Positions 1 through 8,152 of a stretch of DNA of 23,780 nucleotides are shown here, piece by piece. The position numbers were made by a program, and so were the translations under genes. Under the pieces are notes generated by a model. That model worked only from the letters and a program-made list of their open reading frames with translations. It had not been told where the DNA came from and ran no database searches. Every line of letters starts with the position of its first letter. The stretch's first letter is position 1. Origin of the DNA: Planctomycetaceae bacterium (GTDB lineage: Bacteria > Planctomycetota > Planctomycetia > Pirellulales > UBA1268); assembly GCA_005789975.1 (NCBI GenBank), contig SXWC01000114.1, positions 1-23,780 of the forward strand. The letters run 5' to 3'.

Positions 1-962
1 ACGTCGACGGCTCCCACATCCGCACGCTCCTGCTGACCTTCTTTTATCGCCAGATGTACCGCCTGGTGGCCGAGGGGCATGTCTACGTCGCCCAGCCGCC
101 GCTGTTCCGCGTGCGGAGCAAGAAGAGCGTCTACTACGTGCAGACCGAGGACGAGATGAAGACGCAGCTCCTCGACCAGGGTCTGGGCGAGGGGGTGTTT
201 CTCCCGGGCAACGGCCGGGAGATCGCCGGCGAGGAGATGCAGAAACTCTGCCGCACGCTCGCCGGGCTCGAGGATGCGCTCGTCGCCCTGGAAAAGCGGG
301 GCATCAGCCTCCGCGACCATGCAGACCGCCGCGACGCGACGACCGGCAAACTGCCGATGTACCACGTCTACTATGGCGTGGAGGAGCGGTGGTTCACGAG
401 CCGCGACGAGCTCGAGGCGTTCGTGAAGGGAAAGGAGAAGTCGGCCGGAGGCGAGCTGGCGGTGGGCCGCGTCGAAGAGGCGCAGGAAGCCGGCGACACC
501 ACCCCGGGCACGGCGCCCGGCACTGGCGACGACCAGCTCGTCGTGGTCGATCTGCACGAGGTCCGCAGCATCAACGCGGGCATGAAGGAACTCGAGGCGA
601 TGGGCTTCGGTATCGGGTCGCTCCTTCCCGAGGATCGCACCGGCACCGAGGAGCCGCGGTACACCCTCCGCCGGGGCGACAACGAGATCGGTCTCGAGGA
701 CCTCCGCGGGCTCTTGACGGCGGTCCGCCGGGCGGGCGAGAAGGGCCTGACGATCACCCGCTTCAAGGGGCTCGGCGAGATGAACGCCGAGGAGCTCCGC
801 GACACGACGCTCGACCCCGCGAACCGCACGCTGCTGCGGGTGACGATGACGGACGCGGCCGCGGCCGATGATCTCTTCCGGGTGCTGATGGGGGAGAAGG
901 TCGAGCCCCGCCGCGAGTTCATCGAGAAGCACGCACTCGACGTCAAGAATCTCGACGTGTGA
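1..962 (+). CDS. gyrB: DNA gyrase subunit B, 3' part (5' end outside window)
   Basis: This is the C-terminal part of the ATPase subunit of DNA gyrase, which introduces negative supercoils together with GyrA. The reading frame enters at base 3 with [18 protein letters not shown], the end of the TOPRIM metal-binding motif ([12 protein letters not shown]). It then shows the GyrB segment [11 protein letters not shown], a long insertion of the kind found in Escherichia coli GyrB, and the diagnostic tail [36 protein letters not shown], ending in KNLDV. The insertion contains a low-complexity Gly/Thr/Pro linker near bases 490-530. The stop is TGA at 960-962. About 319 residues are visible; the ATPase domain and the start lie upstream of base 1. 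ParE is the alternative, but the [13 protein letters not shown] ending is typical of GyrB. Confidence 0.96.
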   Translation, partial: VDGSHIRTLLLTFFYRQMYRLVAEGHVYVAQPPLFRVRSKKSVYYVQTEDEMKTQLLDQGLGEGVFLPGNGREIAGEEMQKLCRTLAGLEDALVALEKRGISLRDHADRRDATTGKLPMYHVYYGVEERWFTSRDELEAFVKGKEKSAGGELAVGRVEEAQEAGDTTPGTAPGTGDDQLVVVDLHEVRSINAGMKELEAMGFGIGSLLPEDRTGTEEPRYTLRRGDNEIGLEDLRGLLTAVRRAGEKGLTITRFKGLGEMNAEELRDTTLDPANRTLLRVTMTDAAAADDLFRVLMGEKVEPRREFIEKHALDVKNLDV

Positions 963-978
963 TCCGGCCCCTCCGGCA

Positions 979-1014
979 GGCATGGACGGCATGACCGGCA
1001 TGACCGGCATGAGG
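979..1014. repeat. Four 9-bp tandem repeats (GGCATGACC-type)
   Basis: Four consecutive 9-bp units lie in the 101-bp gap between the converging gyrB and FKBP genes: GGCATGGAC, then GGCATGACC twice, then GGCATGAGG. No coding or terminator role is evident. The unit length being a multiple of three does not matter here because no gene is read through it. Confidence 0.8.
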
Positions 1015-1063
1015 GTCCTACGGTGTTCGCCGCGGTTTCCTCACGCCGGCATGCCGTGCAAGA

Positions 1064-1537
1064 TCAACGGATGTCGATCAGTTCCACGAGGAAATGGAGC
1101 GTGGCGTCCGGCGGGATCACCGGCGGGGCGCCGCGGGGGCCGTAGCCGAGCTTGCTGGGGATGGTGAGTTCGATCATCCCCCCCTCGCCGACGAGTTGCA
1201 TGCCCTCGGTCCAGCCGGGGATCACCTGGTTGAGCGGGAAGTCGATCGACTCGCCCCGCTGGTACGAACTGTCGAAGACCTTCCCGTTGTCGAGCCAGCC
1301 GTGGTAGTGAACCTCGACCTTGTTGGTGGCCTTCGGGTTGGCGCCGGTGCCCTTGCGGAGGATCCGGTATTGCAGACCGGAGGCCGTGGTCTCAAACGCC
1401 TTCGGGGCGTCGGCATCGAGTTTGCCGGCGCCGGCGGGCAGGGTGGGGTGGGGAACTTCCTGGGCCACGATGGTCTCCGTTGTGAAAAGGGCGAGGGACA
1501 CGAGGGACATGAGGAGGATGCCGGATGCAATGCGCAC
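1064..1537 (-). CDS. Exported FKBP-type peptidyl-prolyl cis-trans isomerase
   Basis: Predicted periplasmic or exported prolyl isomerase of the FKBP/FkpA kind, which catalyses cis-trans isomerisation of X-Pro bonds during protein folding. The 157-residue product opens with a clear signal peptide (MRIASGILLMSLVSLALF, probable cleavage near IVA|QE). A short linker follows, then one FKBP_C domain from about residue 50 to the end: LQYRILRKGTG, VEVHYHGWLDNGKVFDSS, VIPGWTEGMQLVGEGG, PSKLGYGPRGAPPVIPPDATLHF, LVELIDIR. I chose the GTG at 1537 because AGGAG (1546-1550) sits 8 nt upstream and the signal peptide then has a normal length. An ATG at 1576 would overlap the upstream aminopeptidase stop as ATGA and add 13 residues; it cannot be excluded. 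The gene lies 35 bp downstream of the aminopeptidase gene and is probably co-transcribed with it. Confidence 0.93.
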   Translation of the reverse strand: MRIASGILLMSLVSLALFTTETIVAQEVPHPTLPAGAGKLDADAPKAFETTASGLQYRILRKGTGANPKATNKVEVHYHGWLDNGKVFDSSYQRGESIDFPLNQVIPGWTEGMQLVGEGGMIELTIPSKLGYGPRGAPPVIPPDATLHFLVELIDIR

Positions 1538-1572
1538 GCCACTGACTCCTGGGTGAAAAAAATGCCGACGCA

Positions 1573-2883
1573 TCATACCCGGCCGCCCGCCGCGGCGTGG
1601 CCCGCCATGATCCGCTCGATCTCGTCGGGTTCGATCGCGACGTGGCCGCAGAGATCGACCGGGCCGTTTTCGGTGACGAGGATGTCGTTTTCCAGCCGCA
1701 CGGCGAGCCCCTCCTCCGGGATGTAGATGCCCGGCTCCACCGTCATCACCCAGCCTGCCGCGAGCGGGCCATCGACCGGAGCCATGTCGTGCACCCCCAG
1801 GCCGAGCGAGTGCCCCAGGCCGTGCATGAAATACTTCTTGCACGCCGGCTCGTCGGCGGAGTCTCGGGCCGCCTGCTCCGGCGTGAGGAGCCCCAGAGCG
1901 ACCAGTTCGCCGGCCATCTCCACCTGGGCCGCCCGCTTCCAGTCGGAAAGCCGCGTGCCGATGGTGGTGCGGGCGATCGACGACCTCAGCACGCGGAGCA
2001 CCGCCTCGTAGACCGCCCGCTGCCGGGGCGTGAACCGGCCGTTCACCGGATAGGTGCGTGTCAGGTCGGAGGCGTAGTTGGCGTAGGACGCCCCGACGTC
2101 GATCAGCACCAGTTCGCCGTCACGGCAGGGCTGGTCGTTGTCGACATAGTGGAGCACGCAGGCATTCTTGCCAGACCCGATGATCGGCTCGTAGGCCATC
2201 CGGCCGCGGCGGCGGATGAACTCCGCCGCCAGCTCCGACTCGAGTTCGAACTCCATCACCCCCGGCCGCAGGCCGGCGAGCATCCGCCGCAGGCCGGCAT
2301 CGGTGATGTCGGCGGCCTTGCGGATCAGGGCCACCTCGGCGGGAGTCTTCACCGCACGGACCTTCCGCAGGAGCGGGGCGAGCCGCTCGAAGCGGTGCAG
2401 GGGATACCGGTGGATCAACTGCCGTGCCATTCGCACGTCACGGCTTTCGACCTCGGTGGTCGTCCGCTCGTGCTCGTTGGCGTTGAGATAGACCGCGTCG
2501 CTCTCGCACAATAACGCGTGGAGCACCCCGGGGAGTTCCCCCAGCCAGCGGATCTTCGTGATTCCGGAGATCCGCCGCGCCTGTTCCGCGGTGAGTTTCG
2601 CACCTTCCCACATGGCCAGATGGTCGTTCGGTTGCCGGAGAAAGAGCATCTCTCGGTGTGCCGGGTCGGTGGCCGAGGGGGCCAGGACGAGCACGCTCTC
2701 TTCCTGTTCGATGCCGCTGGCCCAGAAGAGATCGCTCGCCGGATGGATGCGGAGCGTGCCGTCACCCGTCGTGGGGAGGACGTCGGCCGCGTGGAGCACG
2801 GCGACGCAACCCGGCGGCAGAAGCTGCACCAGCCGGTGGCGGTTGGCAGTGAAAAGTGCGGGGTCGATCGGGGCGTGACGCAT
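1573..2883 (-). CDS. pepP: Xaa-Pro aminopeptidase (M24B family)
   Basis: Metallopeptidase that removes an N-terminal residue preceding proline, expected in the cytoplasm. The 436-residue length matches bacterial aminopeptidase P. An N-terminal creatinase-like domain (about 1-170, with LFWASGIEQEESVLVL) precedes the pita-bread catalytic domain. The five dinuclear-metal ligands are visible: D262 (LIDVGAS), D273 (SDLTRTYPV), H358 (HGLGHSLGLGVHD), E383 (TVEPGIYIPEEG) and E398 (RLENDILV). The start at 2883 is favoured over an in-frame ATG 27 nt upstream because AGGAA (2890-2894) lies 6 nt before it and MRHAPIDPALF matches the family start. The gene is divergent from the aldehyde dehydrogenase gene and followed on the same strand by the FKBP gene. 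The pairing of two proline-specific enzymes may be incidental. Confidence 0.95.
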   Translation of the reverse strand: MRHAPIDPALFTANRHRLVQLLPPGCVAVLHAADVLPTTGDGTLRIHPASDLFWASGIEQEESVLVLAPSATDPAHREMLFLRQPNDHLAMWEGAKLTAEQARRISGITKIRWLGELPGVLHALLCESDAVYLNANEHERTTTEVESRDVRMARQLIHRYPLHRFERLAPLLRKVRAVKTPAEVALIRKAADITDAGLRRMLAGLRPGVMEFELESELAAEFIRRRGRMAYEPIIGSGKNACVLHYVDNDQPCRDGELVLIDVGASYANYASDLTRTYPVNGRFTPRQRAVYEAVLRVLRSSIARTTIGTRLSDWKRAAQVEMAGELVALGLLTPEQAARDSADEPACKKYFMHGLGHSLGLGVHDMAPVDGPLAAGWVMTVEPGIYIPEEGLAVRLENDILVTENGPVDLCGHVAIEPDEIERIMAGHAAAGGRV

Positions 2884-2950
2884 GGGACGTTCCTGGGGAT
2901 GACAGGTCATTGTCGTGCTTTCAAACGTCGTCGCAAGGCTCGCGAGCCAC

Positions 2951-2956
2951 TACACT
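2951..2956 (+). promoter_or_regulatory. -10-like hexamer TACACT before aldehyde dehydrogenase gene
   Basis: TACACT lies in the divergent gap between pepP and the aldehyde dehydrogenase gene, about 38 nt before the chosen TTG start, which would leave a leader of roughly 30 nt carrying a GGAG Shine-Dalgarno. The hexamer belongs to the same TANACT family seen at other starts in the window. No convincing -35 element was found. Confidence 0.4.
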
Positions 2957-2993
2957 TGCCCGCGATCCCCGCGGCTCCGTGGAGACCGACCGC

Positions 2994-4565
2994 TTGCCCG
3001 TCACCGAACCGATTCTTCTCGCCGGCACATGGCTCGGCGCGGACGCGAGCCGCACCTATCGGGCGATCGATCCGGCGACCGGAAGCCCCCGTGATTCCCT
3101 CTGGCCGGTGAGCCGGTGGAGCGACGTGGATGCGGCCCTCGAGGCGGCGACGGCTGCGGCGGCGGAGCTGGCCCGCATGCCCCCGGCGGCGATCGCCCAC
3201 TTTCTCGACCGCTATGCCGACAGGCTCGAGACCCGGGCGGCCGAGCTCGTGGCGGTGGCGCACGCCGAGACGGGGCTGGCCGTGCGCCCACGGCTCGCGG
3301 ATGTCGAGGTGCCCCGCATGCTCGATCAGCTGCGTCAGGCCGCCGCCGCGGCGCGGGAGGGCACCTGGCGGATGGCGATGATCGACACCGTGCAGAACAT
3401 CCGGGCGGTGGCCTGCGGGCTGGGGCCCGTCGTGGTGTTTCCGCCGGGCAACTTCCCCTTCGCGTACGGCGCCGTCACCGGCGGGGATTTCGCGGCGGCG
3501 ATCGCGGCCGGCAATCCCGTGATCGCCAAGGCCCACGAAGGGCATCCCTCCGTCTCGCGGCTCGCGGCCGAAGAGGCCGCCGCGGCCCTCCGCGAGACCG
3601 GCCTGCCGGAGGCCACCGTGCAGCTGCTCCACGGCCTCGAGCCTGCCGATGGCGAGCGGCTGGTCGCCGATCCGCGGGTCGGGGCGACCGGCTTCACCGG
3701 CAGTCAGGCGGCCGGAGAGAAACTCTTCCGCGCGGCGAGCGCCGCCGGCCGCGTGATCTGGGTGGAGATGGGGAGCGTCAATCCGGTCGTGCTCCTGCCC
3801 GGTGCGGTCGCGGATCGCGCCGCTGTGATCGCCGACGAGCTCACGGCGAGCGTCACCGGTTCGGCCGGACAGTTCTGCACGAAGCCCGGCGTCGTGTTCT
3901 TCGTGGACGGCGCGGCGGGACGGAGGTTCGTCGAGGCGGTCGCCGGCCGATTTGCCGCGATCGGGCCGCAGGTTTTGCTGGGGCCGGTGGGCTGCGAACG
4001 GCTCGTGGCCGCGATCGGGAGGCTCGAGACGGCCGGCGCGCGACGACTCGCGGGCGTGGCGGCGGCGGCGGGCCCGGCCCGGCACGCACCGGTGCTGCTC
4101 GAGGTGACGGGCGCGGAGCTGCTTTCCCGCCCCGAGGCGTTCCTCGTCGAGGCGTTTGGCAACGCCACGGTGCTCGTCCCCTGCGGTTCACTCGACGAGC
4201 TCATCCGCGCCGTGGGCTGCGTGCATGGTTCGCTGGGGGCGAGCCTCTACGTGGCGGAAGACGGCCGTGACGACGCGGTGGTCGAACTCATCGCGGGGCT
4301 GCTCATCGCCCGTGCTGGCCGGGTCGTCGAAAATCGGATGCCGACGGGCCTGGGCGTGGTGCCGTCGATGCAGCACGGCGGCCCGTGGCCGTCGGCGGGG
4401 CCTCCCTTCTTTTCGGCGGTCGGATTCCCGTGGACGCTCCTGCGGTTCGCCCGGCGGGTCTGTTTCGACGGCTGGTCGGAGCGCCGCCTGCCGGAGATCG
4501 TCCGCGATGCGGCTCCGCCGGGCCGCCCGTGGCGCTACATCGACCGCGGCTGGGTCCGGGACTGA
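2994..4565 (+). CDS. Aldehyde dehydrogenase, alpha-ketoglutaric semialdehyde dehydrogenase type
   Basis: NAD(P)-dependent aldehyde dehydrogenase of the long subfamily that oxidises 2,5-dioxopentanoate to 2-oxoglutarate in sugar-acid catabolism; substrate assignment is by resemblance only. The 523-residue product shows VVVFPPGNFPFAYG, GNPVIAKAHEGHP, FTGSQAAGEKLF (cofactor binding), E258 in VEMGSVNP, the catalytic C295 in GQFCTKPG, and a subfamily C-terminus (FFSAVGFPWTLLRFARRVCF, ending WRYIDRGWVRD). Start: TTG at 2994, with GGAG (2981-2984) 9 nt upstream. A GTG at 2979 is possible, and a far-upstream ATG at 2856 would overlap pepP and adds residues unlike the family. It stands alone on the plus strand, convergent with the aminotransferase gene 88 bp away. 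Confidence 0.9.
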   Translation: MPVTEPILLAGTWLGADASRTYRAIDPATGSPRDSLWPVSRWSDVDAALEAATAAAAELARMPPAAIAHFLDRYADRLETRAAELVAVAHAETGLAVRPRLADVEVPRMLDQLRQAAAAAREGTWRMAMIDTVQNIRAVACGLGPVVVFPPGNFPFAYGAVTGGDFAAAIAAGNPVIAKAHEGHPSVSRLAAEEAAAALRETGLPEATVQLLHGLEPADGERLVADPRVGATGFTGSQAAGEKLFRAASAAGRVIWVEMGSVNPVVLLPGAVADRAAVIADELTASVTGSAGQFCTKPGVVFFVDGAAGRRFVEAVAGRFAAIGPQVLLGPVGCERLVAAIGRLETAGARRLAGVAAAAGPARHAPVLLEVTGAELLSRPEAFLVEAFGNATVLVPCGSLDELIRAVGCVHGSLGASLYVAEDGRDDAVVELIAGLLIARAGRVVENRMPTGLGVVPSMQHGGPWPSAGPPFFSAVGFPWTLLRFARRVCFDGWSERRLPEIVRDAAPPGRPWRYIDRGWVRD

Positions 4566-4653
4566 TCCCTGCCCTCGGCTTCTGGAGCATGCGGGCACCC
4601 CCACCCGTGACCCGAGTCGGCAGGCGGGCGCGCAAACGCCTCGCTGGCCACGA

Positions 4654-5844
4654 TCATCCGCGTGACGATCCCCCGGCGAAGGCCGTGCGAAGACGGCGGA
4701 GCGCCTCGGCAAGCCGGTCGGTGGGGCAGGCGGTGTTGATGCGAATGAAGCCCGGCGCCCCAAACTCGCGGCCGTCCGTCGGCCCGAGGCCCGCCGCTTC
4801 GCACGCGGCCTGCGGATCGCCGGCTCCCGTGCCCCGGCAGTCGATCCATGCCAGATAGGTCGCCGCGGCGGGCACGCACGACAGCCCCGGAATGGTCGCG
4901 ACCGCCTCCTGCACGAGTCCGCGGTGCTGGCGGAGAACGGTGATCAGCCGGGTCCGCCAGGAATCGCCATGGTTCCAGGCCGCCTCGGCCGCCGCGTAAC
5001 CGAGCGGATTGACCATCGGCACGAGGCCGCCGCCGGCGCGCCGCCAGTTGCGGCGGATCTCCGGCTCGGGCACGATCGCCGCGGCACAGCCGAGGCCGGC
5101 AAGATTCCAGGTCTTCGACGGCGCCACGAGCGTGACCGCCGTCGCTGCCGCGGGATGGTCGAGGGTTGCGAAGGGGATGTGCCGCCCGCCCCCGTGTTCC
5201 TCGTCGAGCAGGAGATCCGACCAGATCTCGTCGCTGACCACGGTGAGTCCGCGGCGGAAGGCGAAGTCGGCCAGCCGCAGCAGGTCCGCCCGCTCGAACA
5301 CGGTGCCGGTCGGATTGTGCGGATGGCAGAGCCAGAAGATTTTGGAGCGGGGCGTCGCGGCCGCCTCGACGGCGTCCCAGTCGATCCGCCAGGCCTCGGG
5401 AGACTCCGCCAGCGGCACGCGGACGCATCTTCTGCCGGCCAGCCCGGGGAGCGTGAGAAACGGCGGATAGACCGGCGTGAACGTGAGGATCTCGTCGTCC
5501 GCCGCGGCGCACAACCGGGCCGTGAGCGCCAGTCCCGTGACGACGCCGGGCACGCCGATGATCCGAGCCGGATCGACTCCCCAGCCATGGCGGCGTTCGA
5601 GGTGCGCGGCGAGGGCCGGGGCAAATCCCGGGGGCTCGTGCGTGTAGCCGAAGACACCGTGTTCGACCCGCTGTCGCAAGGCCTCGAGCACTTCGACCGG
5701 CGCCCGGAAATCCATGTCGGCGACCCATACCGGCAGCACGTCGCGGCCGGCGTAGCGGTCCCATTTCTCCGCGCCCGTGCCGTGCCGGTCGGGGCAGGAT
5801 GAGAATAGCGGGTCGGGAAACAGCGAATCGGGCTCGGTCGGCAT
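4654..5844 (-). CDS. PLP-dependent aminotransferase / cystathionine beta-lyase, MalY-PatB family
   Basis: Fold-type I PLP enzyme of the MalY/PatB group, whose members cleave cystathionine or other C-S bonds in the cytoplasm. The 396-residue product carries the family opening (GTGAEKWDRYAGRDVLPVWVADMDF), GYTHEPPGF, the PLP-pocket NPTGTVF near residue 177, VSDEIWSDL near 203, the cofactor-binding Lys at about 244 in APSKTWNLAGLG, and a C-terminal FIRINTACP with the substrate carboxylate-binding Arg. The start at 5844 (MPTEPDS) is chosen because the family alignment begins just after it. A further upstream in-frame start would add 18 non-conserved residues. There is no Shine-Dalgarno; instead TACACT sits exactly 6 nt before the ATG. 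It follows the release-factor-like gene on the same strand. Confidence 0.92.
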   Translation of the reverse strand: MPTEPDSLFPDPLFSSCPDRHGTGAEKWDRYAGRDVLPVWVADMDFRAPVEVLEALRQRVEHGVFGYTHEPPGFAPALAAHLERRHGWGVDPARIIGVPGVVTGLALTARLCAAADDEILTFTPVYPPFLTLPGLAGRRCVRVPLAESPEAWRIDWDAVEAAATPRSKIFWLCHPHNPTGTVFERADLLRLADFAFRRGLTVVSDEIWSDLLLDEEHGGGRHIPFATLDHPAAATAVTLVAPSKTWNLAGLGCAAAIVPEPEIRRNWRRAGGGLVPMVNPLGYAAAEAAWNHGDSWRTRLITVLRQHRGLVQEAVATIPGLSCVPAAATYLAWIDCRGTGAGDPQAACEAAGLGPTDGREFGAPGFIRINTACPTDRLAEALRRLRTAFAGGSSRG

Positions 5845-5850
5845 GCCGGG

Positions 5851-5856
5851 AGTGTA
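5851..5856 (-). promoter_or_regulatory. -10-like TACACT immediately before aminotransferase start
   Basis: TACACT on the minus strand is separated from the ATG at 5844 by exactly six bases (CCCGGC). A transcript starting about 7 nt after the hexamer would begin at or next to the ATG, so the message would be leaderless. No Shine-Dalgarno or clear -35 is seen. Confidence 0.5.
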
Positions 5857-5934
5857 GACCGCATTCGCTCGACGTGGTGCCCGGTTTTTGCAGGCCACGA
5901 CGGGGAGCCGAAGGGGGCGTGCCGCCCCACCCCT

Positions 5935-7197
5935 TCAATACCTGTAGATCGCCGCCACGCCGCTCTCGGCGGGCATGGCCAAGCGCGGCAGCGGCATGAC
6001 GGCGCCGCCGTGGAGGAGCACCGTCTCGGCCACCGCGGCATACACGTCTTCGGATTCCAGCGGCCGACTTCGCGAGGGGGGGCGATCGACTTCCGCGGCG
6101 CCGTTGAACACGACCGCGCCGGTGGTGCGGTCGAAGTGGCCTGCTTCAAGCCGGTCGGCTTCGAACAGGAGGGTGGCCACGCGACCCGCGACGGCGGCGC
6201 GACCGACCTCGGCGAGATCGGTGGCGGCGAGTTCACGGTCGCGGGCGCGGGCGAAGTCGGCAACGGCACGGGCGATCCGGGCCTGCGCCGCGGCCAGAAA
6301 CACGGGCGTGACGGCGGCCGCGAGATCGGCGGTGGTCATCAGGTGGGGGTCCTTGGCGACGTGGTCCTCGAGCAAGAGGTCATTCTTCGAAAGACCGCGG
6401 AACGTCGCGGAGACCCGCGGTCCGGCCACGAGCACGAGTGGCAGGCCCGTCGGCTGCGAGACCTGCTCGCGGACCGCCCGATCGACGTGCCGCAGGAAGA
6501 TCTCCGTGTCGGCGTCGATGTCGTCGTGCTTGGATCCGGCGCCACCGTGCACCGCGGTGGTGCCGGCCATGCCCTTCGGGCCGAGGCCCCGCTCGACGCG
6601 GTGCGGCTGGAAGGTCTCCTCGTCGATCACGTCGCCGCGCACGAGCACATCGGTCGGCTCGCGGCCGCTCAGCGAGAGCATCTGCACGGGGTCGAGGCGA
6701 TCCATCGTGCCCCCCGTCGTGTCGTGCCAGACGGTGCCCTCGTAGACGCGGGCCTCGCGGCTGGTGACCGCGAGCACGTGGCAGCGCTCGAGGCTCGACG
6801 CGATCCGCACCAGCGGCATCAGGTGAAATCGGCCCGTCACCACCGCCAGAGGCCTCACGCTCCGCTGCAGGAGAAACACCTGCGCCCTGCCGTCGCTGGC
6901 GAGCACGGCGAGTCCGTCACGGGTGTGCTGCCAGAAACGGGCGTCGCTGGCGAGCAGGTGGAAGGGGCGGACGAGCCTCTCGATCTCGTCCCGCGGATGC
7001 GCGGCCGAAAGGGCCATCTCAAACCCGCCGACCAGATGCCGGAAGGACGGCAGGTCGACCGTGTTGTCGGGCACGTTGCGGTGGGTGGGCAGGTAGAGCG
7101 ACAGGCAGGGGGCGGGATGCGGCGCGAGCAACCGCCGCACGGCCTCGAGCGAGAGCGTATGCAGCGCTGCGATCACCGGCTCGGCAACGGACACCAT
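5935..7197 (-). CDS. baeRF-type protein (bacterial archaeo-eukaryotic release factor-like)
   Basis: Resembles the bacterial proteins related to the archaeal/eukaryotic release factor eRF1/Pelota (baeRF family, most like family 3). A role at the ribosome is inferred from that family and is not demonstrated. The 420-residue product shows CLSLYLPTHRNVPD near residue 30, RFWQHTRDGLAVL, GRFHLMPLVRI, VLAVTSREARVYEGT, a Gly/His/Asp linker (HGGAGSKHDDIDAD), VDRAVREQV, and the C-terminal LLHGGAVMPLPRLAMP ending AAIYRY, all typical of the group. The start at 7197 follows a perfect GGGAGGA (7203-7209) at 5-nt spacing. An 8-bp hairpin (7211-7230) lies directly upstream of that ribosome binding site. The aminotransferase gene follows 90 bp downstream. 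The upstream continuation of this open frame into the mobA-like gene is an artefact. Confidence 0.85.
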   Translation of the reverse strand: MVSVAEPVIAALHTLSLEAVRRLLAPHPAPCLSLYLPTHRNVPDNTVDLPSFRHLVGGFEMALSAAHPRDEIERLVRPFHLLASDARFWQHTRDGLAVLASDGRAQVFLLQRSVRPLAVVTGRFHLMPLVRIASSLERCHVLAVTSREARVYEGTVWHDTTGGTMDRLDPVQMLSLSGREPTDVLVRGDVIDEETFQPHRVERGLGPKGMAGTTAVHGGAGSKHDDIDADTEIFLRHVDRAVREQVSQPTGLPLVLVAGPRVSATFRGLSKNDLLLEDHVAKDPHLMTTADLAAAVTPVFLAAAQARIARAVADFARARDRELAATDLAEVGRAAVAGRVATLLFEADRLEAGHFDRTTGAVVFNGAAEVDRPPSRSRPLESEDVYAAVAETVLLHGGAVMPLPRLAMPAESGVAAIYRY

Positions 7198-7210
7198 CCG
7201 AATCCTCCCG

Positions 7211-7230
7211 GGCCCGACGTGCGTCGGGCC
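7211..7230. promoter_or_regulatory. Perfect 8-bp stem hairpin next to the baeRF ribosome binding site
   Basis: GGCCCGAC and GTCGGGCC form a perfect inverted repeat around a 4-base loop. On the minus strand it would fold in the 5' leader one base upstream of the GGGAGGA Shine-Dalgarno, so it could influence ribosome access or mRNA stability. Function is inferred; a promoter for this gene was not located. Confidence 0.45.
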
Positions 7231-7410
7231 TGCGTGGGCCCTGGCGTCCAACGTGCCGTGGATCATGACCGCCGTCGCGGTCTCGCTCCTGCGACGATGG
7301 TTCGCCGCCGGTGCTCGGCGGGCAAGAAGCCCTCCGTGGCCCGCCTGCCGGGCGATCGGACACCCCTCGGGGGTCGGCGGACAGCCTTCGGCAGTGCGGT
7401 CAGCCCGCGA

Positions 7411-7416
7411 TACGAT
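7411..7416 (+). promoter_or_regulatory. Weak -10-like hexamer TACGAT upstream of mobA-like gene
   Basis: TACGAT lies about 48 nt before the ATG at 7465 in the 267-bp divergent gap between the baeRF and mobA-like genes. It would leave a roughly 40-nt leader containing GGAG. Weak match; no -35 seen. Confidence 0.25.
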
Positions 7417-7464
7417 GGCCGTGCGGCCGCATCGGGCGGCGGCATCGCGTGCGGAGCAAGAGCC

Positions 7465-8130
7465 ATGCAGGAAGACGCCGTCGGCATCGTGCTCGCGGGG
7501 GGGCGCTCGGAGCGGCTTAGGGCGCTCGGGCTCGGTCCCGCCGGCAAGGCGGCCCTCCGGGTCGGCGGTCGGACATGCCTCGAGCGGGTCTGCGCTGAGG
7601 TTGGCTCGGTCACGCCGCGGGTGATCGTGGTGGCGGCCGTGGGGCAGCCGCTGCCCGAGCTGCCGGCCGGGGTCGAGGTGGTGCGGGATGCGCGGCCCGC
7701 CGGTGGACCGCTCGCCGCGGTGCTCGAGGGCCTGCGGTGGGCCGCAGGCCATGAGCCTCCGCCCCGCCTGGCGTTCGTCACCTCCTGCGACGCCCCGCTC
7801 CTCTCGGCCGGGGTCGTGAGGCTGCTGCTGGAACAAGCCCGCTCGGCGGCCGCCCGCTGTGTCGTGCCGGTGATCGACGGGCATCCTCAGGTGCTCGTGT
7901 CGGTGCTGGCGTGCGACCTGCTTGCATGGATCGAGGGCACGGTCGAAACGGGGGGCGGCTTGCGGGCCCTGATCGAACGCCTGACGGCCGCGGAGCCGGC
8001 GGCGGTGCGGCTCGTCGCCGCGGAGGAGATCGCGGCGGTCGATCCGGGGCTTGGTTCATTTCTCGACATCGACACGCCGGAGGACCTCGCGCGGATCGAA
8101 GCCCGTGGATTCCCGCCTTCGCGGCGTTGA
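7465..8130 (+). CDS. MobA-like nucleotidyltransferase (molybdenum cofactor guanylyltransferase family)
   Basis: NTP-transferase of the MobA type, expected to join GMP to molybdopterin or to act in a related nucleotide-transfer reaction in the cytoplasm. The 221-residue product has the GT-A nucleotide-binding start VGIVLAGGRSERL, a lysine in AGKAALRVGG, the GPLAAVLEGL motif, FVTSCDAPLL with the metal-binding Asp, and the closing DIDTPEDLARIE seen in many such enzymes. GGAG at 7453-7456 lies 8 nt before the ATG. A longer in-frame reading extends upstream to about 6010 but is antisense to the baeRF gene and is not credible. Without other molybdenum-cofactor genes nearby, the substrate is uncertain; a related sugar or cofactor nucleotidyltransferase is possible. 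Confidence 0.82.
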   Translation: MQEDAVGIVLAGGRSERLRALGLGPAGKAALRVGGRTCLERVCAEVGSVTPRVIVVAAVGQPLPELPAGVEVVRDARPAGGPLAAVLEGLRWAAGHEPPPRLAFVTSCDAPLLSAGVVRLLLEQARSAAARCVVPVIDGHPQVLVSVLACDLLAWIEGTVETGGGLRALIERLTAAEPAAVRLVAAEEIAAVDPGLGSFLDIDTPEDLARIEARGFPPSRR

Positions 8131-8140
8131 GCCCCACTTC

Positions 8141-8146
8141 TATACT
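8141..8146 (+). promoter_or_regulatory. -10 hexamer TATACT immediately before AsmA-like gene start
   Basis: TATACT is followed by exactly six bases (TCGCCC) and then the ATG at 8153, only 10 nt after the mobA-like stop. A transcript initiated here would be leaderless. No Shine-Dalgarno precedes this ATG. The close match to the -10 consensus makes this the best such site in the window. Confidence 0.55.
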
Positions 8147-8152
8147 TCGCCC

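Noticed and set aside
2856..2993. Earlier start for the aldehyde dehydrogenase
   Set aside because: It would overlap the start of pepP and crosses the likely promoter; the added residues look unlike the family.
6010..7464. Long upstream extension of the mobA-like frame
   Set aside because: Antisense to the baeRF gene and without family similarity; the true start is the ATG at 7465 with GGAG upstream.
8051..8152. Earlier start for the AsmA-like gene
   Set aside because: It would overlap the mobA-like gene by 80 bp and place extra non-hydrophobic residues before the basic, membrane-anchored N-terminus; the ATG at 8153 follows a TATACT box.
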